Source: Lunatimonas salinarum
GTDB lineage: Bacteria; Bacteroidota; Bacteroidia; Cytophagales; Cyclobacteriaceae
NCBI RefSeq assembly: GCF_017811155.1
Contig: NZ_JACVCV010000011.1
Coordinates: 148,217-212,216 of the forward strand
Length of the DNA stretch: 64,000 nucleotides
Direction of reading: 5' to 3'
Every line of letters starts with the position of its first letter. Position 1 is the stretch's first letter. A model generated the notes under the pieces. The model was given only the letters and a program-made list of their open reading frames with translations, was not told the origin of the DNA and did not search any database. Positions 16,309 to 24,821 of this stretch are shown in pieces. The position numbers and the translations under genes were made by a program.

Positions 16309-16875
16309 TCATTTCCCTTCAATCTCCTCAACAAGTTGATCGTACCATTCCTCCCCGTATTTGCGGACAAGTGCTCCCTTCAGGAATTTATACAAGGGGA
16401 CTTCCAATGCTTTCCCCAACGTACATGCGGCATCACAAATATCCCAACGGTCGTAGTTTAGCGCTTCAAATTGGTCGTATTTGGTCACCCGAATGGGATA
16501 GAGATGGCAGCTGATCGGCTTTCGAAAAGCTGTCATTCCAGCCGTATAAGCCTCTTCTATTCCACATTTCAGTACGCCATCTGAATCCTTCAACGAAAAT
16601 GCGCAGGCTCCGTTCTCTCCAATGGTCGCCGTCCCTTTTTCCTCTTCTTGATCCAGTTCCCAAACACCCTTTTTCCGTATGGCTTCTATTCCCCTTTCGG
16701 AAAGAAATGGCTTGATGCGCTCATAATCCTGCTGCAAAACTGCAATCTCATCGTCCTCCAGGGGAGCACCGGCATCTCCTTCTACGCAGCATGCCCCTTT
16801 ACACTTTGCAAGGTCACATACAAAATAGTTTTCTTTGATATCATCACTCAATACGGCGTTTTCTACTATAATCAT
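16309..16875 (-). CDS. DUF3109 family cysteine-rich protein
   Basis: 188 residues of DUF3109, a Bacteroidota family related to the YkgJ-type putative Fe-S/zinc proteins. Cysteines occur in conserved groups: [19 protein letters not shown] near the N-terminus, [25 protein letters not shown] in the middle, SCHLYPIRV, and [11 protein letters not shown] near the end, enough to bind a metal cluster. The biochemical role is unknown. The gene is single; a possible promoter and a terminator-like hairpin lie about 100-180 nt upstream on the same strand, which could make its expression conditional. Confidence 0.85.
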   Translation of the reverse strand: MIIVENAVLSDDIKENYFVCDLAKCKGACCVEGDAGAPLEDDEIAVLQQDYERIKPFLSERGIEAIRKKGVWELDQEEEKGTATIGENGACAFSLKDSDGVLKCGIEEAYTAGMTAFRKPISCHLYPIRVTKYDQFEALNYDRWDICDAACTLGKALEVPLYKFLKGALVRKYGEEWYDQLVEEIEGK

Positions 16876-16971
16876 CTGAGAAAATATTTACCTACAAAGG
16901 TATGGATAAATTTAACCCGGTCCGCAGGTATCGATGAATCTTCGCGAATCGGATCAATCATGATACCCCAC

Positions 16972-17041
16972 AAAAAAAGCCGCCTCACCAAGATGAGGCG
17001 GCCTAACCCAGCACTATGAAGAAAAGCTTGTCTAAGCCTTA
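16972..17041 (-). ncRNA. Possible ~70-nt leader RNA or small RNA ending in an intrinsic terminator
   Basis: On the minus strand a perfect -7 element TAGTTTTG (17048-17055) is followed about 40 nt later by a strong terminator: GCCGCCTCA pairs with TGAGGCGGC (9 bp, 6-nt loop, 16979-17002), then seven U. A second hairpin (AAGGCTT-AGAC-AAGCTTT) lies between. The DUF3109 start is 97 nt beyond the terminator on the same strand. This could be a free small RNA or a premature-termination leader for DUF3109. No protein gene accounts for the terminator. It matches no RNA family I recognise. Confidence 0.45.
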
Positions 17042-17253
17042 TAGATACAAAACTAGCGACAATCAAAAAGGTTTAAATCTTTTGAAAAAAAGACCTAAAT
17101 ACCGAGTAAGATTTATGACCTTATCAAACGCTATGGAGTTCGAATGACTAAAAGTCATCCATCAAACCTGCTTTGACCCCACCTATAGACACCTCATTAA
17201 GTAGTTAAGAGAATAGGACGTGTTCCACAAGATGCTAAACCGCCAAAAAACCT

Positions 17254-17261
17254 TACTTTTG
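17254..17261 (+). promoter_or_regulatory. -7 element of rnpB
   Basis: TACTTTTG, a full TAnnTTTG match placed 4 nt before the first paired base of RNase P RNA, exactly where the start of transcription is expected. Confidence 0.65.
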
Positions 17262-17264
17262 TAC

Positions 17265-17685
17265 CGTGCAAGCTGACTTGTCGCTCCGTGCTGATCCAGG
17301 TCCGTGCGGGGAGGAAAGTCCGGGCAACATAGAGCGCCATACTTCCTAACGGGAAGGGGTTATGCTGGCGACGGCATGATTACAGCTAGTGCCACAGAAA
17401 ATATACCGCCCTCCGTTGATCGTTGGGTAAGGGTGAAATGGTGGGGTAAGAGCCCACCGCCCTACTGGCAACAGTAGGGGCAAGGCAAACCTTATGGGTT
17501 GAAAGATCAAATAGGTTCCGTCGTGGGATTGCATCTCACAGGGGGTTGCTCGCTCTCATACGGAACGGGTAGATCGATTGAGCCCGGTTGTGAAGCCGGG
17601 ACTAGATAAATGACAAGTAACCAAGGAAGCAGGTTTTTACCGTAAGGCTCACTAGGTGACAGAACCCGGCTTACAGGCTTGCACG
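17265..17685 (+). ncRNA. rnpB: RNase P RNA (bacterial class A)
   Basis: The ends form the P1 helix: CGTGCAAGC at 17265-17273 pairs perfectly with GCTTGCACG at 17677-17685. Universally conserved parts are in order: GAGGAAAGTCCGGGCA after P2-P3 (P4 5' strand region), GCCACAGAAAA in CR-II, GGTGAAATGGTGGGGTAAGAGCCCACCG (P11-P12 region), TAGATAAATGACAAG, and ACAGAACCCGGCTTA (P4 3' strand region). About 421 nt, within the usual size. It processes the 5' ends of tRNA precursors with RnpA. A run of U follows P1. The response regulator gene starts 27 nt downstream and may be reached by read-through. Confidence 0.96.
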
Positions 17686-17712
17686 CTTTTTCGACCTTTA
17701 ACACATATAAAT

Positions 17713-18870
17713 ATGCCAAAAATTTTGATCATTGATGATGAAAAGGCCATTCGGTCCACATTAAAGGAAATCCTTGAGTATGAGAAATATGAGATTCTTG
17801 AGGCCCAAGATGGGGAGCAAGGCCTTGAAATGATCCAAAAACACGAAGTGGACTTGGTGCTCTGTGATATAAAAATGCCGAAAATTGACGGCATCGAGGT
17901 GCTCACCAAAGTAGGTACCTTGGATCGTCAGCCGCAGTTTATCATGATTTCGGCTCATGGGAGCATAGAGACAGCTGTTGAAGCCACTAAAAAAGGGGCT
18001 TTTGACTTTGTCCCTAAACCACCAGACCTTAACCGGCTATTATTGACGGTGCGAAATGCTTTGGACAAAAAGAATTTGGTGCAGGAAACCACGGTTTTAA
18101 AGAAAAAGCTTTCCAAAAAACTCGACATGGTAGGGAGTTCCGAAGCACTACGTCAGGTCAAAGAGACCATCGAAAAAGTAGCGCCAACCGATGCCCGCGT
18201 GTTGATTACCGGACCTAATGGCACAGGGAAAGAATTGGTTGCCCATTGGATACATGCGAAAAGCAACCGTTCATCCGGCCCGTTTATTGCTGTAAATTGC
18301 GCTGCCATTCCCGCAGAACTCATCGAAAGTGAACTTTTCGGCCATGAAAAAGGGTCTTTCACCTCTGCTTTAAAACAGCGGCAGGGTAAATTTGAGCAGG
18401 CCTCCGAGGGCACCTTGTTTCTGGACGAAGTTGGCGACATGAGCTTATCTGCTCAAGCAAAGGTTCTAAGGGCTTTGCAAGAACACAAAATCACCCGGGT
18501 GGGTGGTGACAAAGACATACGCATTGACGTCCGGGTGTTAGCTGCTACCAATAAAGATTTAAAAAAAGAAATCAAAGAGGGTAATTTTCGGGAAGATCTG
18601 TATCACCGGTTAAGTGTGATTTTAATTCAAGTACCTTCTCTCAAAGACCGGGTAGAAGATATTCCTTTGTTGGTGGATAAATTTCTGGAAGACATTGCCG
18701 CGGAATACGGCACAGCCAAAAAGAACATTCAGGAAGCAGCACTGGAAAAATTGAAAAAAAATCCATGGACCGGTAATATTCGTGAACTCAGAAATGTCGT
18801 GGAACGCCTCGTAATCCTTGGCAATCACGAAATTAGCGAAGATGACGTAAAAAAATATGCTGACTACTAG
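17713..18870 (+). CDS. NtrC-like response regulator lacking the Fis DNA-binding domain
   Basis: 385 residues from ATG 17713 (an upstream in-frame ATG lies inside rnpB). An N-terminal receiver domain has the acidic pocket IDDE, phospho-acceptor Asp52 in VLCDIKMPKIDG, and the Lys of PKPPD. A sigma-54-activator-type AAA+ domain follows: Walker A GPNGTGKE, ESELFGHEKGSFTSA, Walker B GTLFLDEVGDM, and NPWTGNIRELRNVVERL. Two things are odd. The loop that contacts sigma-54, GAFTGA, reads GSFTSA, and the protein ends at KKYADY soon after the AAA+ domain, without the Fis-type helix-turn-helix. It may act on RNA polymerase without binding an enhancer, or not through sigma-54. No histidine kinase gene is adjacent. 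Confidence 0.88.
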   Translation: MPKILIIDDEKAIRSTLKEILEYEKYEILEAQDGEQGLEMIQKHEVDLVLCDIKMPKIDGIEVLTKVGTLDRQPQFIMISAHGSIETAVEATKKGAFDFVPKPPDLNRLLLTVRNALDKKNLVQETTVLKKKLSKKLDMVGSSEALRQVKETIEKVAPTDARVLITGPNGTGKELVAHWIHAKSNRSSGPFIAVNCAAIPAELIESELFGHEKGSFTSALKQRQGKFEQASEGTLFLDEVGDMSLSAQAKVLRALQEHKITRVGGDKDIRIDVRVLAATNKDLKKEIKEGNFREDLYHRLSVILIQVPSLKDRVEDIPLLVDKFLEDIAAEYGTAKKNIQEAALEKLKKNPWTGNIRELRNVVERLVILGNHEISEDDVKKYADY

Positions 18871-18882
18871 CGTCAGCATATT
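18854..18882. terminator. Bidirectional terminator between the response regulator and the small lipoprotein
   Basis: AATATGCTGAC and GTCAGCATATT form an 11-bp stem with a 7-nt loop over the response-regulator stop codon. On the minus strand it is followed by seven U and ends the small lipoprotein transcript; the plus-strand U tract is weaker. Confidence 0.8.
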
Positions 18883-18884
18883 CT

Positions 18885-19004
18885 TTATCCCTTTATCTCT
18901 TTGTTCAGATCAGCTTTGGCATAAGCCGGACAAGGTTTGCTGGAAGCACAGGCTCCCATGGCCATTAGGCCAATTAATAACGCAATGAAGGTTAATTTCC
19001 GCAT
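18885..19004 (-). CDS. Small lipoprotein, 39 residues
   Basis: A short minus-strand frame beginning MRKLTFIALLIGLMAMGAC. It has a positively charged start, a hydrophobic stretch, and a lipobox-like MGAC with the cysteine at residue 19; the mature peptide is only about 21 residues (CASSKPCPAYAKADLNKEIKG) with one further cysteine. A strong terminator follows the stop after 2 nt, which supports a real gene. Such tiny lipoproteins are common in Bacteroidota and often missed. No function can be assigned. The LuxE-like gene ends upstream on the same strand (54 nt gap), so it could be co-transcribed. Confidence 0.7.
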   Translation of the reverse strand: MRKLTFIALLIGLMAMGACASSKPCPAYAKADLNKEIKG

Positions 19005-19057
19005 ATCGAGTAAATTTTATGTGACCAAATATGATTAATTCTAAAGGCTTCGCAAAA

Positions 19058-20056
19058 TTAATTGACCATTAAATTACATCCTCGGAGGTCTGAATAATCA
19101 AATCTCCCCAATATTTCCAATCTACCATCCTCATCCCAGCGCCCAAGATCTTGTGTTTCCAAAAAAGCGCAGGAATGGAAATTAGCCAAATCAATAACGT
19201 TAATCCCTCCCGTTTTATGGTGCTTATACGTGAAAGGGTCATGTGGATCCCTGATTAATATGCGTACTGAATCTGGAAGATCGTACTTGCCTTCCCCTTT
19301 GGAGTATGCTTGGGACATCATCTCCGTCATTCCATATTCCGAATGAATGAGCGACACACCAAAAGCCTGTTTCAACCGGTCATGAACTTCCTCGCGAATC
19401 ATTTCAGTTCTTCTCCCTTTCATCCCTCCGGTCTCCATAATCATCAGCTCTGGAATCAGCGGGAGGTCCAAACCAGAGTCCACCAAGTCCAAGAGCCCAA
19501 AGGTTACGCCCAATAAAAGAACCTTCCTATCGGCACGCTGACCTAAAATTGAAAGTGTTTTTACCAGTTCTTGGTGATTATATAAATAGAAACCAGAATA
19601 ATCCGATTTAGTTTCTCGAATGAAGTAATCTGCCATGGCAACGAGCGAGCTACCCTGCCGCTCCAGGTATGAGGGTAACAAGGCGATCAAATGATAGGTA
19701 TCCAACGGACCATAAAACTTTTCAAATATCCGTCTAGCGTGGGCTAGGTAGAACCCCTCCGACCAATAGTAATGCTTACTGGAAACTTGCCCGGTCGTGC
19801 CGCTGCTTGAATAGAATCGGCTAGCATCATCGATATTACCACAGTAAACTGCCTTGTCTTTAAAAAACGACAATGGCAAAAACGGAATATCCTCTAGGCT
19901 TTTCACGCTGCCTACGGATAACCTCCGTGCTTCAATGTAAGCGCGGTATACAGGGTTCGCCTCCGCCTGTAGCCGAAAAAGCCGAACCGCCAGGTCTTCA
20001 AATCCGTACTCTTCCAGCCTTTCAAGCGATTCTGAAAAACTTTTGAAATATTTCAT
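19058..20056 (-). CDS. LuxE-like acyl-protein synthetase / acyltransferase family
   Basis: 332 residues of the adenylate-forming LuxE/phenylacetate-CoA-ligase-like group. The phosphate-binding motif is FYSSSGTTGQVSSKHYY near residue 82-98, followed by LLPSYLERQGSSLVAMADYFI, MIMETGGMKGRRTEMIR and SLIHSEYGMTEMMSQAYS, the usual adenylation motifs; the C-terminal LGRFDYSDLRGCNLMV ends where the family does. In bioluminescent bacteria LuxE activates fatty acids and holds them as an acyl-enzyme; no lux genes are present here. Single-copy family members in Bacteroidota are of unknown role. It is divergent from a lipoprotein gene (63 nt between). Confidence 0.8.
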   Translation of the reverse strand: MKYFKSFSESLERLEEYGFEDLAVRLFRLQAEANPVYRAYIEARRLSVGSVKSLEDIPFLPLSFFKDKAVYCGNIDDASRFYSSSGTTGQVSSKHYYWSEGFYLAHARRIFEKFYGPLDTYHLIALLPSYLERQGSSLVAMADYFIRETKSDYSGFYLYNHQELVKTLSILGQRADRKVLLLGVTFGLLDLVDSGLDLPLIPELMIMETGGMKGRRTEMIREEVHDRLKQAFGVSLIHSEYGMTEMMSQAYSKGEGKYDLPDSVRILIRDPHDPFTYKHHKTGGINVIDLANFHSCAFLETQDLGRWDEDGRLEILGRFDYSDLRGCNLMVN

Positions 20057-20119
20057 CGTTATTTTAAGGGTTAAAAACTATTTTTAAACAACTTTACGGA
20101 CTTCCAGCACCGTTGCTAA

Positions 20120-20806
20120 ATGAAAAAGCAAATGAAGGTAATAAAAGTTTCCTGTATCCTCCTAGTACTAGCAGGCGCGTATGCCTGCATTACACCTCCC
20201 GAGGGATTCCCTAGTATACCGGAAATCAGCTTTAATACGTTAGAATATGTAGAAACCAATGAAGCGGATTCCCTCATCGTCACTATAAACTTCAAAGACC
20301 AAGAGGGAGATTTAGGACTAAATCCAAGAGATATAGACCCACCCTTCAATGAGTTGATCTATCCCAGGGATCAAAACGGTCAGCTTATCACCTACCGAAA
20401 TAGGCCCGCAGAGGCTCCTTCGTTCAATAACCGTGACTGGATCATCTCCCCCCTCATTAACAATGTACGGGTTAATGATACCATTTGGGTGCAGGAAAAT
20501 CCCGATTATTACAATATCTTTATCAAGTTTTTTATCAAGCGGAGTGGCCAGTATACCGAGTTTGACTGGTCGGCTCCTCCTTACTTCACTACGTTTGACG
20601 GACGTTTCCCCAGAATTCTCACCGACGACCGCGGGAGATCCATAGAAGGGCAAATACGCTATGCCATGCTTTCTCTCGGATGGAATAGCATTTTCAGAAA
20701 TGACACCATACGCCTGGAAGTCCAAGTGCAGGATCGTCAACTTCAACGCAGTAATGCGATCACTACACCGGATTTTACCTTATCCCAAGTACAAAGGAGT
20801 AGGTAA
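20120..20806 (+). CDS. Lipoprotein of unknown function
   Basis: 228 residues. A basic start and hydrophobic stretch lead to LLVLAGAYAC, a plausible lipobox with Cys23. The mature part has a region like TIDFKDQEGDLG (here VTINFKDQEGDLGLNPRDIDPPF), seen in a widespread Bacteroidota lipoprotein family, then beta-rich sequence with IWVQENPDYYNIFIKFFIKRSG and a C-terminal IRLEVQVQDRQLQRSNAITTPDFTL. The family looks like an immunoglobulin-type or cadherin-like sandwich, but this is inference. No catalytic motif. It converges with the E1 gene (30 nt between stops). Confidence 0.75.
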   Translation: MKKQMKVIKVSCILLVLAGAYACITPPEGFPSIPEISFNTLEYVETNEADSLIVTINFKDQEGDLGLNPRDIDPPFNELIYPRDQNGQLITYRNRPAEAPSFNNRDWIISPLINNVRVNDTIWVQENPDYYNIFIKFFIKRSGQYTEFDWSAPPYFTTFDGRFPRILTDDRGRSIEGQIRYAMLSLGWNSIFRNDTIRLEVQVQDRQLQRSNAITTPDFTLSQVQRSR

Positions 20807-20836
20807 CTAAAAAAGAAGATTTTTCCGATTCTATTA

Positions 20837-23251
20837 TCAGTAAATTCTAGGATACCTAGTTGGGTCAGATTCATGCATCAGCGCATATGCGATTTCCACC
20901 ACATCGTCTACACTCGGTTTGGAGAAATAATCCCCATCCGAGGAATACGCAGGCCTGTGATCTTTCGCTGAAATCGTAACCGGCTGGGAATCCAATGAAA
21001 AATACACTTCTTGATTTTCAAATACTTGCTGCATCATATACGCAGAAGCCCCTCCGGGAACATCTTCGTCCGCAAAAATCACCCGGTTTGTTTTCGCAAT
21101 GGATTTCCCAATTATGTGCCCTCTATCAAAAGGAATAAGTGTCTGTACATCAACCACTTCCAAGGAAATACCCATGGATTGCAATATTTCAGCGGCATCC
21201 ACGACAATGCGACACATGGCCCCGTAGGTAACCACTGTGATATCGGTTCCTTTTCGTATAACCTCAGCCTGTCCTACTGGAACCGTAAACTCGCCCACAT
21301 TCGCAGGCATTTTTTCTTTCATTCGATAACCGTTGAGCACCTCGATGAGAATTGCCGGCTCATCGCCTTTCAGTAGTGTATTATACATACCTGCGGCTTG
21401 GGTCATATTCCTCGGCACACAAAGCAGTATACCCCTCAGAGACCCTAAAATCATGCTAATGGGTGATCCTGAATGCCAAACACCTTCAAGTCTGTGGCCT
21501 CGCGTACGGATTATAAGCGGTGCCTTCTGCCCTCCTTTCGTCCGATAATGCAGGCTGGCCAAATCGTCTGTCAACGTATTTAGTGCATATACCAAGTAAT
21601 CCAAGTATTGAATTTCAGTAATAGGCCTCAAGCCTCGTAGCGCCGTTCCTATACCCTGTCCGATAATCGTCATTTCCCGAATACCCGTATCGGTTACTTT
21701 AAGTTCACCGTGCTTAGCCTGAAGGCCGGCAAATGCCTGATTTACGTCACCGATCTTACCCACATCTTCACCGATCGCAAATACGAGCGGATTGTGCGTC
21801 AGCATATGATCAAAGCAGGCCTGAAGAATCTCTCTTCCATCCACCATGGGAGCGCCTTCTTCGTAAATGGGTTCGATCACTTCCACCAGCTCGGCACGTT
21901 CGGACGACTCGCTGTATAAGTGACTGCTATAACGGTCCAGGTTTCTCTTTGACTCTTCTTGATACCAAGCCATGAGCTCTGCCTTCACCTCCATCGGATC
22001 TACCCGCATGAGCCACAAGGCCCTCCGAACCGTACTCACCACATCCATACGAATGGGGTGGAGCGTCTTGGATAATTCCTTGGCAAGCTGAAAAACCTGA
22101 TCTCGCTGACTACTTTGCATTGCCGCACGTCGCAACAGGCTAAGTGTTAGATTCAGGTCCTGACTGATCGACTCGGTAAAGGCTTTCCAGGCACTTTCCT
22201 TACTAATGCGCACCTGTCGCTTTGCTTCCTGTTCGATCTCGTCAAGCTCCTCCTCCGTTGCAAAGCCATTATGCAGAATATAAGCCCTGAACTGCGGTAC
22301 ACAATCGTATTCAGCTTCCCATGCCAACCTTTCCTTGGATTTATATCGTTCATGGGATCCGGAAGTAGAATGCCCCTGGGGCTGTGTCATTTCTATTACG
22401 TGCACCAGTACAGGAACATGCTCATCACGGGCGATAGATGCCGCCCTTTCATAAGTCCTGAGCAACCCCTCATAATCCCAACCGCGAACCACCAATATTT
22501 CATAACCAGCCTTTTCTGGGGTTCTTCGAAAGCCTTCAAGTGCCTCCGAAATACTGGCTTTGGTTACCTGATATTCATTGGTAACGGAAATGCCATACTC
22601 ATCGTCCCATACCGAGATGATCATGGGCACTTGAAGCACCCCTCCGGCATTCACGGTTTCCAAAAACATCCCCTCAGCGGTGGACGCATTGCCTATGGTT
22701 CCCCAAGCGACCTCTCGCCCACCGTGGGAAAATTGCGTCAGGTGGTGAAGTTCCGGATTTTCTCTATATAGTTTGGAAGCATATGCCAAACCCACTAAGC
22801 GGGGCATCTGTGCTGCCGTAGGTGAAATATCGCCTGTAGAATTTTTGATTTCCATCAGATTCTTCCAGCTGCCATCCGGGTTTAGCGATCGGGTGGCAAA
22901 ATGACTATTCATCAGCCTTCCTGCCGAAGAAGGATCACGTTCTACACTGGTGTGGGCATACATCTGAGCAAAATACTGCTCTACTGTAAGCTCTCCAATG
23001 GCCATCATAAACGTCTGATCCCGGTAATATCCCGACCTAAAATCGCCATATTCAAAATACCGCGCCATCGCTATCTGCGCCAACTCTTTGCCATCGCCAA
23101 ATATGCCAAACTTGGCCTTGCCCATGAATACTTCCTTCCTGCCCATCAACGACGCATGCCTACTAAGCATCGCCAAACGGTAATCTTCGATGACCTGACC
23201 GCGATCTATTTCCACCCTTTCTCTCCGATATGACGTGGTTGTTTCTTCCAT
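20837..23251 (-). CDS. 2-oxoacid dehydrogenase E1, alpha and beta subunits fused
   Basis: 804 residues. The N-terminal half (to about 400) is the thiamine-diphosphate-binding alpha subunit with the motif GTIGNASTAEGMFLETVNAGG and downstream VWDDEYGIS; the C-terminal half is the transketolase-like beta subunit (ILQACFDHMLTHNPLVFAIGEDVG ... GGASAYMMQQVFENQEVYF). This layout is common in Bacteroidota and is usually annotated as branched-chain or pyruvate-type E1. Branched-chain specificity is likely but not proven. E2 and E3 are not in the window. A -7-like TAGAATTTG lies just before the start and suggests a very short leader. Confidence 0.9.
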   Translation of the reverse strand: MEETTTSYRRERVEIDRGQVIEDYRLAMLSRHASLMGRKEVFMGKAKFGIFGDGKELAQIAMARYFEYGDFRSGYYRDQTFMMAIGELTVEQYFAQMYAHTSVERDPSSAGRLMNSHFATRSLNPDGSWKNLMEIKNSTGDISPTAAQMPRLVGLAYASKLYRENPELHHLTQFSHGGREVAWGTIGNASTAEGMFLETVNAGGVLQVPMIISVWDDEYGISVTNEYQVTKASISEALEGFRRTPEKAGYEILVVRGWDYEGLLRTYERAASIARDEHVPVLVHVIEMTQPQGHSTSGSHERYKSKERLAWEAEYDCVPQFRAYILHNGFATEEELDEIEQEAKRQVRISKESAWKAFTESISQDLNLTLSLLRRAAMQSSQRDQVFQLAKELSKTLHPIRMDVVSTVRRALWLMRVDPMEVKAELMAWYQEESKRNLDRYSSHLYSESSERAELVEVIEPIYEEGAPMVDGREILQACFDHMLTHNPLVFAIGEDVGKIGDVNQAFAGLQAKHGELKVTDTGIREMTIIGQGIGTALRGLRPITEIQYLDYLVYALNTLTDDLASLHYRTKGGQKAPLIIRTRGHRLEGVWHSGSPISMILGSLRGILLCVPRNMTQAAGMYNTLLKGDEPAILIEVLNGYRMKEKMPANVGEFTVPVGQAEVIRKGTDITVVTYGAMCRIVVDAAEILQSMGISLEVVDVQTLIPFDRGHIIGKSIAKTNRVIFADEDVPGGASAYMMQQVFENQEVYFSLDSQPVTISAKDHRPAYSSDGDYFSKPSVDDVVEIAYALMHESDPTRYPRIY

Positions 23252-23585
23252 CTCAAATTCTACTTACGAATAACTAGCGAATGAAAACAAAAAATCCTAT
23301 TGCTCCAAAAATACTGAAATTTGTGACTATTCCCAATTTATGATTGGAATATTTTCGATACTCCATATGTAAAAATTCTGTTTAAGATACCGTACGCATT
23401 TAAAAACAGTATTATATTTGGATTTATCAAAACTGTACACCAACTTGTACCATCGCTACACGTATGAAAAAGGCGAGCACCTGTCTACCATTCATTGAAC
23501 ATTCCAAACATTCAGCTCGTGAACGTAATCGCTTGATTTAGTTATATTTCAGAACAACCCTAACACACCATTAATCTGCATAGAA
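23252..23585. other. Divergent promoter region of the E1 and alanine dehydrogenase genes
   Basis: 334 nt without a supported gene. On the plus strand TATATTTG at 23413-23420 is a full -7 match, 165 nt before ald, giving a long leader. A 25-codon frame at 23464-23541 lies in that leader but shows no alanine enrichment or other sign of being a leader peptide. Confidence 0.5.
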
Positions 23586-24701
23586 ATGAAAATCGGAGTT
23601 CCCAAGGAAATCAAAAACAACGAAAACAGGGTCGCTTTGACACCTGCCGGAGCCAAAGAGCTCTCCAAACGCGGGCATGAAGTTTTTGTCCAGCAACATG
23701 CCGGTATAGGAAGCGGCTTTTCCGACAGCCAATACCTTCAAGCAGGGGCCACCGTCCTTCCGTCCATAGAAGAAGTGTATACGGTTGCAGAGATGATTCT
23801 CAAGGTAAAGGAGCCCATCGAACAGGAGTATAGCCTGATAAGACGGGATCAGTTACTCTTTACCTATTTCCATTTTGCTTCGTATGAACCCCTGACAAGG
23901 GCAATGATCGAAAGCGGGGCGGTTTGCCTTGCCTATGAGACTGTGGAAAAATCAGATAAGAGTTTACCCCTATTGATCCCAATGTCGGAGGTAGCCGGGC
24001 GGATGGCCATTCAAAAAGGTGCAAATTACCTCGAAAAACCTTTAGGAGGGCGAGGGATTTTATTGGGTGGGGTCCCCGGTACCCTTCCGGCAAAAGTCCT
24101 GATCCTAGGCGGAGGTATCGTGGGAACACATGCCGCTTGGATGGCGGCTGGACTCGGTGCTGATGTCACGATTTTAGACGTTTCCTTGCCAAGAATGCGG
24201 CACCTAGCGGATATCATGCCTGCCAATGTAAATACCATGATGTCAAATGAGTTTAACATCCGGAAATTACTTCCAACAGCCGACCTGGTAGTTGGTGCGG
24301 TACTGATACCGGGTGCAAAGGCACCTCACCTGATTACCAGGGACATGTTGGCCTTGATGAATCCTGGCACGGTACTGGTGGACGTCGCAGTGGATCAGGG
24401 CGGGTGCATTGAAACCTGCAGGCCTACCACACATGAAAATCCCACCTACGTGATTGACGGCGTGCTCCACTACTGTGTGGCCAATATGCCAGGAGCCGTC
24501 CCTTACACTTCTACTTTGGCGTTGACAAACGCCACCCTGCCGTACGCCCTGGAACTGGCAGACAAAGGATGGAAAGATGCTTGCCGAACACATCAAGACC
24601 TGTGCTCGGGATTAAATATAATCCGAGGCAAAGTCGTCTACCAGGCAGTAGCGGACACTTTTGGCCTCACATACACTCCTGTAGCAGACTTTCTCCGCTA
24701 A
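23586..24701 (+). CDS. ald: Alanine dehydrogenase
   Basis: 371 residues, NAD-dependent, interconverting alanine and pyruvate plus ammonia. It shows MKIGVPKEIKNNENRVALTPAGAKEL (substrate-binding Arg15 region), VEKSDKSLPLLIPMSEVAGRMAIQKGA, the NAD motif LILGGGIVGTHAAWMAAGLGADVTILD near residues 170-198, and VDVAVDQGGCIETCRPTTH with the conserved Asp/His region. Length and motifs match the family. It has its own leader and is followed by a strong terminator, so it is monocistronic. Confidence 0.96.
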   Translation: MKIGVPKEIKNNENRVALTPAGAKELSKRGHEVFVQQHAGIGSGFSDSQYLQAGATVLPSIEEVYTVAEMILKVKEPIEQEYSLIRRDQLLFTYFHFASYEPLTRAMIESGAVCLAYETVEKSDKSLPLLIPMSEVAGRMAIQKGANYLEKPLGGRGILLGGVPGTLPAKVLILGGGIVGTHAAWMAAGLGADVTILDVSLPRMRHLADIMPANVNTMMSNEFNIRKLLPTADLVVGAVLIPGAKAPHLITRDMLALMNPGTVLVDVAVDQGGCIETCRPTTHENPTYVIDGVLHYCVANMPGAVPYTSTLALTNATLPYALELADKGWKDACRTHQDLCSGLNIIRGKVVYQAVADTFGLTYTPVADFLR

Positions 24702-24705
24702 TCAT

Positions 24706-24735
24706 AAAAAGGCCCTGCAATCCCAGGGCCTTTTT
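24706..24735 (+). terminator. Intrinsic terminator after ald
   Basis: AAAAAGGCCCTG pairs perfectly with CAGGGCCTTTTT around a 6-nt loop; it would work in both directions. It ends just before an FNR-type box. Confidence 0.92.
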
Positions 24736-24749
24736 ATGACATCTATCAG
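24736..24749 (+). promoter_or_regulatory. FNR-type box upstream of hemN
   Basis: ATGAC-ATCT-ATCAG, an inverted repeat of the form TGAY-N4-RTCA. Its centre is about 62 nt before the transcript start predicted from GAAATTTG (24794-24801, one mismatch to TAnnTTTG), the class I activator distance. The same sequence type occurs before ccoI, the usp-like gene and the fnr-like gene. Confidence 0.6.
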
Positions 24750-24793
24750 TTTTTAACAGCGCCTTAATCATGAATTGATCGGGCTTCTCGGAC

Positions 24794-24801
24794 GAAATTT
24801 G
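24794..24801 (+). promoter_or_regulatory. -7-like element of hemN
   Basis: GAAATTTG differs from TAnnTTTG at the first base only and lies 20 nt before the ATG at 24822. Confidence 0.35.
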
Positions 24802-24821
24802 TCGCCAAAGGAAAACACGCT

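Noticed and set aside
17016..17147. Plus-strand 43-codon frame starting MKKSLSKPYRYK, rich in Lys/Arg
   Set aside because: It lies opposite a promoter-terminator unit on the other strand, has no clear promoter, and resembles no known peptide; composition alone is not support.
23464..23541. 25-codon frame in the ald leader
   Set aside because: No alanine or other codon cluster and no terminator-like structure; not a convincing leader peptide.
24772..24786. ATCA-TGAAT-TGAT repeat near hemN as a second FNR box
   Set aside because: The half-sites are in the wrong order (ATCA first) and spacing is five, so it does not fit TGAY-N4-RTCA.
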